A stretch of 44,965 nucleotides of DNA from Treponema sp. Lineage in GTDB: Bacteria > Spirochaetota > Spirochaetia > Treponematales > Breznakiellaceae. The notes under the pieces are model-generated. The model did no database searches and had not been told where the DNA came from. It was given only the letters and a program-made list of their open reading frames with translations. Below are positions 8,148 through 15,215 of the stretch, piece after piece. The first letter of the stretch is position 1. The number at the start of each line of letters is the position of its first letter. The DNA lies in assembly GCA_031288975.1 (NCBI GenBank), contig JAITQK010000180.1:1-44965 (forward strand), in the 5' to 3' direction. A program made the position numbers and the translations under genes.

Positions 8148-11100
8148 TACCATGAGCGGGATGTTCATACTCTTCTGTTGCAGCATACTCTTCACCCTGC
8201 CAGCCCAGGATGTAACGGTGTATCCCCAGTTGGGGCATAGCGATCTTATCAATTCCGCGGCTTACAGTCCCGATGGCAGCCGCATCCTCTCCTGTTCCTG
8301 GGATGAAACCATCAAAATCTGGGATGCCCTGAGTGGCAGGGAGCTTAAAACCTTATCCACCCCAGGTAACACCCCGCTCTGTGCAGTCTGGGACGCCCAA
8401 GGGCTTTTCATTGCCGCAGGTTTCTGGGATGGTTCCATCACTATCTGGGATATGGAAAGCGAGACAGTGTATAAAACCTTCCTGGGACACCAGGTGGCGG
8501 TTAATTCCCTGGCTTTCAGCCCTGATGGACAGCGGCTGGCTTCCGCTTCCTTTGACTGCACTATCAAGGTCTGGGAGCTGGAAACCGGAACCGAACTGCA
8601 CACCCTGAAGGGTCATACAGGGAGTGTGCATGCTGTATTGTACAGCCCTGATGGTGGGCGGATATACTCCGGTTCCAGTGACGGAACCCTCCGTATCTGG
8701 GATGGGGAGACCGGCAGGGAACTCGGTAAGCCCTTGGGCATGGACAGCGCGGTCCATGCCCTTACCCTGAGTCCCGATGGCGCCAGGATAAGCTCCGGTT
8801 CTTTTAACGGCGCCATCATGGTCTGGGATGCCAGAACCGGGGCCTTGCTGCGTACCATGCGGGGCAATCAGTACGCAATAAACGCCCTGGCCTTTAACCC
8901 CGAGGGGTCCAGGATAGTCTCTGGTTCAATAGATAAAACGGTTAGAATCTGGGACCCCGAAAGCGGCGTACTCTTGAAAACCCTTTCCGGGCATCAGATG
9001 CCCGTTATGTCCGTGGCCTGGAGTCCTGCGGGGAGGCGGGTACTTTCAGGCTCCATCGATAAAACCACCAAAGAATGGGACGCAGAATCCGGTGCGCTCC
9101 TGGCCTCCTATTCAGGCTATATTGATGATAACCGGTCGGTGAGTTTCCGCTTTGACGCAGCGCAGATCCTCTCAGGCTCGGCCAATACCCTGGATTCCAG
9201 CGGCGTACTGAGGCTCTGGGACCCAGAAACCGGGGCCTTGCTTAAGTCCTTTACCGGTCACAGCAAGGGGATAAACACCGCAGGCTGGAGCCCTGATGGT
9301 AAATCGATGCTTTCCGGTTCCGGCGACGCTTCCTTAAAAGTATGGGACGCCGAATCGGGTACACTCCTGGCAACCCTGAGCGGGCATACCAACCGGATTA
9401 CCTATGGGGGTTTCAGCCCAGAAGGGACGCGCATCCTCTCTGCTTCCTGGGACAGTACCCTCAAGGTCTGGGATGCGGAAACCGGCGCTGAGTTACGCAC
9501 CCTTTCGGGTAACCGGGACATAATCTATGCCGCAGCCTGGAGTCCTGATGGCAAGCGGATCATCTCAGGGTGCCGGGACGGGGTCATCAAGGTCTGGGAT
9601 GCGGAAACCGGAAAGGAGCTGTACTCCTTCCAGGAGCACGCAGACGGTGGCATCTCTGCGCTGTGTTTCAGCCCTGAGGGCAGACGCTTTGTGTACAGTT
9701 CCGGCGCCATCGTAAAGGTCTGCGACGGGGAAACCGGGGACGAGGTCTTGGCCCTTTCCGGCCACGAGGACACGGTAAACACCCTGGATTACAGTTCCGA
9801 TGGGAAATGGATCCTCTCGGCTTCTGGCCAGACCGATACCTCCGCCGGGGATAAAACCATACGGGTCTGGGACGCCCAAACCGGGGAGGAATTGCTCAGG
9901 CTTTCAGGCCATAGCAACAACGTACATGCCGTGGCTTTCAGCCCCGATGACCGCAGGATCATTTCCGGTTCCAGCGACGGTACGATCCGGCTCTGGACCC
10001 TGGAAACCGGCGGTGATACAGGCCGCTTATCCGGCAAAGAAACCGTTCAGTGTATCGGCTTTAGCGATGGTGAATGGATCTGCATCACCCCAGAGGGCTA
10101 CTACAACGCTTCCCCCCAAGGGGACCTGCACCTCAACGTGCGGGTTGGGGACGAGGTTTTCGGCATGGACAATTTCCGGGGTACCTTCTACAAGCCCGAA
10201 GCTGTGGCCGCGGCCCTGGCCGGGGACCAGGAAGCTTACCTCGTGGCCATAGGGGGCAGACGCATTCAGGACGCGGCGGATTTTCTGCCTCCCAAAATCG
10301 AAATTCAGAACCCTGCAGTGAGCCTGGAGTCCACGGTAATTTCGGTGGCTTTTATCGGAGAAACCCAGCCAGTCAAGAACATCCGCGTGATAGTCCGGGG
10401 CCACCTGGTGGTACACGAGGAATTGGGCGATCAGGAATCCGACCGGATCAGGGGAACCGGAAAGGCGGACAACCAGGAACGGGTAGAACGGGCCTTTCCC
10501 CTGGATCTCAAGCCAGGGTGGAACAGTGTGGAGATCATCGCCAGCAACGGGTATTCCGACGATTCCAAAATCATTGAGCTATACTACCCAGGCACGGAAT
10601 TCGCGCTGGTGCCGAACCTGTGGATCCTCGCGGTCGGGGTGAATCAGTATGAGGATGCCATGCTGGAAGACCTTTCCTATGCGGCTGCCGACGCGGAAGG
10701 CATCATCAGCAGCTTTAAAGCCCAGGAAGGACGCCTCTATGGCAGGGTAAACAGTCTGCTCATAAGCGGCAGAAACGGAGAGCCGGTCCCCACGCGGGAT
10801 GCGATTATGGAGGGCTTATCCTTCCTCAACCAGGCAAGCGGCCAGGACATGGCCTTACTCTTTATAGCCGGTCATGGGGTAAGCGACCGGGAGAACAACT
10901 TCCTCTTTCTTCCTGGAGATGCCGCCCATACCGAGGACATGACGGTCTGGGATAAGGCCATAAGCCGCCAGGAAATCGATGCGGTTTTGCGGAAGAACCT
11001 GGGGCAAAAGCTCATTGTGATTGACGCCTGCCATTCAGCCGGAGTTGCCGGGGGCAAAGCCCGGTCCGTGGACTCCAACCGCCTCTTCCGGGACATGGAC

Positions 11101-11382
11101 GACGGCAGCACCATCGTGCTGACCTCCTGCCGTGGGAATGAATCCTCCCTGGAGCGGGCCGAGTATGGACACGGCCTTTTTACCTATAGTATCATTCAGG
11201 CTATGAAAGGCGATGCGGACCTGGACATAGGTGGCTTTGGCAAGGACGGTATGGTGACCCTTAACGAACTCAACACCTACATTCAGATCATGGTGCCCCG
11301 TTTGAGCAGCAGGAAACAGAACCCGACCATACATACCCCTGCGGGATTTTCCGATTTTAATGTGGCGGATCTGAGAAAATAG
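8137..11382 (+). CDS. Exported WD40-repeat protein with a C-terminal caspase-like (peptidase C14) domain
   Basis: About 1081 aa. A short hydrophobic N-terminus (MFILFCCSILFTLPAQ) suggests export. I count 14 WD40 units ending in WD or WE (for example SPDGQRLASASFDCTIKVWE) between about residues 30 and 650, enough for two seven-bladed propellers. A linker with an Ig-like section follows. Residues about 820-1075 are a caspase-fold domain with the His-Cys dyad: His913 in FIAGHGVSD and Cys965 in VIDACHSAGVAGG. Family knowledge: bacterial C14 domains are arginine- or lysine-directed proteases coupled to repeat sensors. The start could be 8137 or 8152; the upstream frame to 7825 lies inside the previous gene and is a shadow. 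The likely role is a periplasmic sensor-protease; substrate unknown. Confidence 0.85.
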   Translation: MRTDTMSGMFILFCCSILFTLPAQDVTVYPQLGHSDLINSAAYSPDGSRILSCSWDETIKIWDALSGRELKTLSTPGNTPLCAVWDAQGLFIAAGFWDGSITIWDMESETVYKTFLGHQVAVNSLAFSPDGQRLASASFDCTIKVWELETGTELHTLKGHTGSVHAVLYSPDGGRIYSGSSDGTLRIWDGETGRELGKPLGMDSAVHALTLSPDGARISSGSFNGAIMVWDARTGALLRTMRGNQYAINALAFNPEGSRIVSGSIDKTVRIWDPESGVLLKTLSGHQMPVMSVAWSPAGRRVLSGSIDKTTKEWDAESGALLASYSGYIDDNRSVSFRFDAAQILSGSANTLDSSGVLRLWDPETGALLKSFTGHSKGINTAGWSPDGKSMLSGSGDASLKVWDAESGTLLATLSGHTNRITYGGFSPEGTRILSASWDSTLKVWDAETGAELRTLSGNRDIIYAAAWSPDGKRIISGCRDGVIKVWDAETGKELYSFQEHADGGISALCFSPEGRRFVYSSGAIVKVCDGETGDEVLALSGHEDTVNTLDYSSDGKWILSASGQTDTSAGDKTIRVWDAQTGEELLRLSGHSNNVHAVAFSPDDRRIISGSSDGTIRLWTLETGGDTGRLSGKETVQCIGFSDGEWICITPEGYYNASPQGDLHLNVRVGDEVFGMDNFRGTFYKPEAVAAALAGDQEAYLVAIGGRRIQDAADFLPPKIEIQNPAVSLESTVISVAFIGETQPVKNIRVIVRGHLVVHEELGDQESDRIRGTGKADNQERVERAFPLDLKPGWNSVEIIASNGYSDDSKIIELYYPGTEFALVPNLWILAVGVNQYEDAMLEDLSYAAADAEGIISSFKAQEGRLYGRVNSLLISGRNGEPVPTRDAIMEGLSFLNQASGQDMALLFIAGHGVSDRENNFLFLPGDAAHTEDMTVWDKAISRQEIDAVLRKNLGQKLIVIDACHSAGVAGGKARSVDSNRLFRDMDDGSTIVLTSCRGNESSLERAEYGHGLFTYSIIQAMKGDADLDIGGFGKDGMVTLNELNTYIQIMVPRLSSRKQNPTIHTPAGFSDFNVADLRK

Positions 11383-11405
11383 CAGTATAGTGTTAAATAG
11401 AGAAT

Positions 11406-11421
11406 CCCCACTGCAGAGGGG
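11406..11421. repeat. Short inverted repeat after the WD40-caspase gene
   Basis: CCCC (11406-11409) and GGGG (11418-11421) flank a central CTGCAG palindrome. Together with GGGT/ACCC just downstream it could form small alternative hairpins. There is no T-run, so it is not a convincing terminator. Confidence 0.3.
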
Positions 11422-11453
11422 CAGGGTATTAAACCCCACCGTGAAGGCACTGG

Positions 11454-11485
11454 GTTGCGCTCTCTATGAGCGCGTGGATTGAAAC
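11454..11485 (+). repeat. Solitary type I-C-like CRISPR repeat in a 5' leader
   Basis: A single 32-nt unit starts GTT, forms a perfect 6-bp stem (GCGCTC, loop TCTAT, GAGCGC) and ends with GTGGATTGAAAC. Length, stem position and the 3' tail are those of type I-C repeats as I know them. No second copy, spacer series or cas gene is present in the window, so it is not an array. It ends exactly where the Shine-Dalgarno AGGAG (11486-11490) of the next gene begins. Confidence 0.6.
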
Positions 11486-11496
11486 AGGAGTAACAG

Positions 11497-12153
11497 ATGA
11501 AAAAACAACTGGTAATGATTGCCTTGTGCCTGGTCACACTGGGCAGTCTCGGTGCCCAGAATCCAGGCTTTACCTGGGACTTGCGTCTTGAGACGAAATC
11601 AAACGGCACAGCCCTGGATTTTAACCAAACCATAGCAATCCTGGGTGCAGAGGAACTGGCGGATGCGCCTGAGGACCTCATCAGTCATGCAGCCCAGGAG
11701 GATGGTTTGTCCCTCAGAATGAGCAGCCGGGCAAACGCCTACTGCTATGTTATCCAATATGGGCAGGACCGTAAGGTTACCATACTGAACGACACGCAGA
11801 TTAAGGCAGGGGCAGAGCAGGTTTTCAGCCTCAGTCTCAGCGCTGCTTCGGGGACCGATACCTTTTATATCATTATGAGCCTGAATAAAGAGGACAAGCT
11901 GGACAACTACATTAAAGCCTATAAGCGCAGTCCCGCTTCCCGGCAATCCCACTCGAATGTGTACTACGAGGTGCTGGCTATTCAGAAGGCCGACGATCCC
12001 CTGGGGGAGCCTCCTCAGAAGTTTACTATCAGCGGCGGCACGGCCCGTGGTGCGCCTGGAACCGCGGCCCTGGACGCCGATGCGCCGTCTACCGGCACTG
12101 CCCGTTATTCTGGACGGAACCACTATGTGAGGAGTATCTCTGTTAAGCATTAG
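11497..12153 (+). CDS. Exported DUF4384-like protein
   Basis: A 218-aa protein with a signal peptide (MKKQLVMIALCLVTLGSLGA, cleavage after residue 20). Its core reads DGLSLRMSSRANAYCYVIQY then DRKVTILND and later FYIIMS. That is the DUF4384 pattern (xLSLRxxxxxDAYxYLLxxD.. GKVTxLFPN). Family knowledge: DUF4384 domains are often fused to or encoded beside caspase-like proteases, which fits the upstream gene. The Shine-Dalgarno AGGAG lies 6 nt before the ATG and directly follows a CRISPR-repeat-like hairpin, which could affect translation. The C-terminal 50 residues are Gly/Ala/Thr-rich and unstructured. Probably a periplasmic partner of the WD40-caspase (inference). Confidence 0.6.
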   Translation: MKKQLVMIALCLVTLGSLGAQNPGFTWDLRLETKSNGTALDFNQTIAILGAEELADAPEDLISHAAQEDGLSLRMSSRANAYCYVIQYGQDRKVTILNDTQIKAGAEQVFSLSLSAASGTDTFYIIMSLNKEDKLDNYIKAYKRSPASRQSHSNVYYEVLAIQKADDPLGEPPQKFTISGGTARGAPGTAALDADAPSTGTARYSGRNHYVRSISVKH

Positions 12154-12154
12154 T

Positions 12155-14143
12155 TTGTTCTCAAAACTGCGGGGTTTGTCTCATGGCCCCCGGCAGCTCC
12201 TCCTGGGGAGCCTTGGTTTTATCGTGATAGCCCTGGCTTTACTGGGGAGCGGTCTTGGGGATACCGGGGACCGGGCTTTGTTCGACACCCTTATGAGGCT
12301 GCGGATAAAGCATGGCGGCCTTTCCATGAACCCCCTCATTTCACCGGTGGATCTGAACGATCAGACCCTCAGAACCTTACAAGAAAAGGTCGATACCCGG
12401 GAAGCCTTTGCGGACCTCGTTACGGTGCTCTCCAGCTTTAACGCTTCCCAACTGGTTTTGGATTTTCTCTTCCAGTTTCCCAAAGCCGAAGCAGATGACG
12501 CCCTGTTTATCGAAGCGGCCAGGGATGCGGAGAACCTCATCATGGCGGTGCTGGTTATGGAGGATGCTGGTTCTGACCTCAGTCCAGAGGAACGGCGGAT
12601 CCTCGAAAAGAACCTTTGGCACATAACGCTCAAGGGAAAGTCCTTGGTTCCCAAGGCTGGGGGGGTGATCATGCCCTTTCCAGCATTGGCAGAAGCGGCC
12701 CTGCACTTGGGGCACATAAACGAAACCCCTGATGCTGACGGTATCTTCCGCCGGGTACCCCTGCTCTACCAATGGGAAGATGGCTATATCCCCTCTTTGC
12801 CCCTGGCCGCCGCAGCCCAATACTGGGAGATCGATCCCAATGGGGTGATCCTCTACCCTGGGAAGGAACTGGTTCTCCCCCTTCCGCTGTTTGATGAGGA
12901 GGCCGAGGCTGAGTATATCCGCATCCCCGTGGATGAACAGTGCCGTATGCTCATCCCTTACGTTAAAACCTGGGCCGATAGTTACGACCGCATCCCCCTG
13001 GAACGCATTACCGCGGCAAAAGACAATGCTGCTGCGGCGGAAACCTACCGGGAAGGGCTTACCGGTCAGATTGCCCTGGTGGCGGAAGTAACCACCACCC
13101 AGAAGGATATCGGGCCTACAGCGTTTGAAGGGATCTACCCCCTTTCGGGCATCCATGTGGCGGTCTTGAGCAGCATCCTTTCTGGTGATTCCTTTATTGC
13201 GGAAAGCGGGCGCCTCTATCAAGGGCTGGCCCTCCTCCTCTTATTCCTCACCATGCTCTTTGCTCAAAGCGCAGGGACAGACCTCGGTTTCCACTTCCGT
13301 TTCCTCGGCCTTTTCATCCTCTTTACCGCGATCAATGGTATCCGCTGGCAGTTTTTTCACATTACCCCCTGGTATACTGCCGGCCTGGGCGCCCTGATCT
13401 GCTCCTGGGGCCTTGCTTTTGCTTTGCGGTTGTTTTCCCGGTACCACGAGCAGTCCCTTCTGGAAAATGCCCTGTCCCGCTACTTCCACCACGACCTGGT
13501 AAGCAAGATCATCAAAGAAGGCAAGGTAGACCTCACCCCTGCTTACAAGGAACTTACGATCCTCTTTTCCGATATTTCCAGTTTTACCAAGTGGAGTTCC
13601 GACAAGGAGCCCGAGGTGGTGCATGGCTTTTTAAGCTATTTTCATAGCGCCATGGCGGACATCATTTTTGCCCACCAGGGAACGGTGGATAAATTTATCG
13701 GCGATGGTATGCTGGCGTTTTTTGGCGATCACAGTGGAGTGCTTGGGGCGGATACCACGGCATCCACCGGTTCCAGTCATGTACGGCAATGCCTGGAGGC
13801 GGCCATGGAAATGCAGCGGAAAGCCCGGGAAATAGCCGCGGAATGGAAGTCCCGGATCAACATCAACCTGCACATCCGCATCGGCATAAACACCGGCAAG
13901 GTCATCGTAGGCAATCTCGGGGCGGAAAACCGTATTGAATACACCGTGATCGGCGCTGCGGTGAACCTGGCCCAGCGCATGGAAAGCAATGCGCCCCTGG
14001 GGGGCATCCTCTTAACCGGCGAAACCCGCAGGCTTGCGGGGGACGATTTCCCCATGAGCGCGAGGCGCACTATCTTGGTCAAGGGCTACGATGAACATGA
14101 GATAGAGGTCTATGATATCGGTGCAGAGACGTTCGATAGATAG
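12155..14143 (+). CDS. CHASE2-domain class III adenylate cyclase
   Basis: About 662 aa. It has an N-terminal membrane anchor (LLLGSLGFIVIALALLGSGL), a large extracytoplasmic CHASE2 sensor domain (about 45-345), two or three further membrane segments (about 350-425) and a cytoplasmic class III nucleotide cyclase domain (about 460-655). Catalytic residues are complete: metal-binding Asp473 (FSDISSF) and Asp517 (GDGML), Lys513, Thr597 (EYTVIG), Asn604 and Arg608 (VNLAQR). The Lys/Thr pair is that of class IIIb adenylate cyclases, many of which respond to bicarbonate. The start is uncertain: TTG at 12155 directly after the previous stop has no good Shine-Dalgarno. The 3' end overlaps convergent purN by 34 bp. 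Confidence 0.85.
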   Translation: MFSKLRGLSHGPRQLLLGSLGFIVIALALLGSGLGDTGDRALFDTLMRLRIKHGGLSMNPLISPVDLNDQTLRTLQEKVDTREAFADLVTVLSSFNASQLVLDFLFQFPKAEADDALFIEAARDAENLIMAVLVMEDAGSDLSPEERRILEKNLWHITLKGKSLVPKAGGVIMPFPALAEAALHLGHINETPDADGIFRRVPLLYQWEDGYIPSLPLAAAAQYWEIDPNGVILYPGKELVLPLPLFDEEAEAEYIRIPVDEQCRMLIPYVKTWADSYDRIPLERITAAKDNAAAAETYREGLTGQIALVAEVTTTQKDIGPTAFEGIYPLSGIHVAVLSSILSGDSFIAESGRLYQGLALLLLFLTMLFAQSAGTDLGFHFRFLGLFILFTAINGIRWQFFHITPWYTAGLGALICSWGLAFALRLFSRYHEQSLLENALSRYFHHDLVSKIIKEGKVDLTPAYKELTILFSDISSFTKWSSDKEPEVVHGFLSYFHSAMADIIFAHQGTVDKFIGDGMLAFFGDHSGVLGADTTASTGSSHVRQCLEAAMEMQRKAREIAAEWKSRININLHIRIGINTGKVIVGNLGAENRIEYTVIGAAVNLAQRMESNAPLGGILLTGETRRLAGDDFPMSARRTILVKGYDEHEIEVYDIGAETFDR

Positions 14144-14766
14144 TTATTGTCCAGTATCCTGTTACACACCAGTTCCACGGCGGCAGGCAGCAGCAGCCAT
14201 TCTGCTTGCTCCATTACCCGCTTTTGCAGGACTTCCGGTGTGTCTCCCTCCAATACTTCGACGGTTTTCTGGACAATAATTTCACCGTTGTCAACACGTT
14301 CATCCACGTAATGGACCGTGGCGCCTGTTACCTTGACGCCTTGCGCAAGAACCGCTTCATGTACTTTGAGACCGTAGTATCCTCTGCCGCCGAAAGCAGG
14401 GAGCAAAGACGGGTGGATGTTGATGATGCGTTTTTTATAGGCTTGAATGACCGGCGTACCGAGGATGGCAAGGAAGCCGGCCAAAACCACGAGCCTGATG
14501 TGGTGTGCTTCCAGGGCGTGGAGCATGGCGCGGTCATAAGCGGCAGCATCGTGGTACTGGTTCCGTTCCACAATCACGGTGGGGATCCGGTGCTGTTCTG
14601 CCCGCTTGAGCGCGTAAGCCTGGGGATTACTTGCGATAACGAGGGCGATTTTTCCCAAAGAGAGCGCCCCGGCTTCTGCCGCGTCAATGAGGGCTTGCAG
14701 GTTCGTACCGCCTCCTGAAACAAGCACTGCTATGGGAATCATCGCAGCACCGTAAACTACACCCAT
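14110..14766 (-). CDS. purN: Phosphoribosylglycinamide formyltransferase (PurN)
   Basis: Third step of purine synthesis, transferring a formyl group from 10-formyl-THF to GAR. Seen: the N-terminal VLVSGGGTNLQALIDA, the folate/catalytic NIHPSLLPAFGG with the conserved Asn and His, and the loop VHYVDERVDNGEII with the catalytic Asp. 218 aa is normal. The ATG at 14766 has a good Shine-Dalgarno (AAAGGAAAAG); a second Met eight codons later would give the more usual MIPIAVLVSGG start. The gene overlaps the tail of a transporter relic and would share its consensus promoter. It ends inside the convergent cyclase gene (34-bp antisense overlap). Confidence 0.93.
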   Translation of the reverse strand: MGVVYGAAMIPIAVLVSGGGTNLQALIDAAEAGALSLGKIALVIASNPQAYALKRAEQHRIPTVIVERNQYHDAAAYDRAMLHALEAHHIRLVVLAGFLAILGTPVIQAYKKRIINIHPSLLPAFGGRGYYGLKVHEAVLAQGVKVTGATVHYVDERVDNGEIIVQKTVEVLEGDTPEVLQKRVMEQAEWLLLPAAVELVCNRILDNNYLSNVSAPIS

Positions 14767-14903
14767 ATCTTTTCCTTTGAGGCTTCGCCAATTTGTAAGG
14801 CCTTATAATAACAAAGCCAGGATAAGCCAGTGGCAATACCTGCTACCAGTATTGAGGTTAATGAGGCAAATAACGCTGATAACAGGGCGTATACAATCCA
14901 CAT
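14757..14903 (-). pseudogene. Remnant of an EamA-type membrane transporter, internal deletion (48 aa left)
   Basis: The minus strand encodes MWIVYALLSALFASLTSILV, then AGIATGLSWLCYYKALQIGE and ASKEKIWV. The first part matches the N-terminus of EamA/DMT transporters (ALLSALFAALTSILAKxG). The second matches a motif normally about 50 residues further on (GLATGxSWLCYYRALQxGEASK). The middle and the C-terminal half are missing. Its stop overlaps the purN start region, and its last codons supply the purN Shine-Dalgarno. It could still be translated as a one- or two-helix leader protein. Confidence 0.65.
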
Positions 14904-14911
14904 GACACTAC

Positions 14912-14940
14912 ATTATACTACATTTAAAACAAGGTGTCAA
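14912..14940 (-). promoter_or_regulatory. Consensus sigma70 promoter for the EamA remnant and purN
   Basis: On the minus strand TTGACA (14940-14935), exactly 17 nt, TATAAT (14917-14912). Both hexamers match the consensus perfectly. The predicted start is 0-2 nt before the ATG at 14903, which would give a leaderless message. Confidence 0.75.
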
Positions 14941-15215
14941 TAGTAAAATCCAAAAAATACAGTCCGATGATAACCAGGTGTATCCTTGAGCATAAAAATG
15001 ATATTTTTTTTTCTTGCCAATTGACAGCTACCCTCATTATTATTAAACTAGTTAAAGTTAAAAAATAACCATGTTCTTTTGAAAAACGCTTCTATAAAGA
15101 AACAAGTCGCCGGTGGCAGCCGGCATGTGTAAGTATCATTGGCACCGCTCAAAATTGTACCTTATTTTAACGGTAGTCTTTTAACTATGCTCAACCATTG
15201 TCAAGGAAGGAAAGG
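14941..15215 (+). promoter_or_regulatory. AT-rich upstream region and promoter of the first LuxR gene
   Basis: TTGACA (15021-15026), 17 nt, TAAACT (15044-15049) forms a good promoter. An AT-rich tract (14990-15013) lies just upstream. The leader would be about 160 nt and includes a GC-rich patch with GCCGG repeats (15109-15125). No known riboswitch or small gene was recognised. Confidence 0.45.

Noticed and set aside
11454-11485. CRISPR array
   Set aside because: Only one repeat-like unit exists in the window, with no spacer series and no cas genes. It is reported as a solitary repeat instead.
13965-13980. First CHASE2 cyclase as an inactive enzyme because of the Ala-Ala after VIG
   Set aside because: The substrate-specifying residue in this region is the Thr before VIG, not the residue after Gly. 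All catalytic residues are present, so inactivity is not supported.
15050-15215. Riboswitch in the long leader of the first LuxR gene
   Set aside because: I looked for known cores (c-di-GMP, SAM, TPP, cobalamin) and found none; the GCCGG patch alone is not enough.
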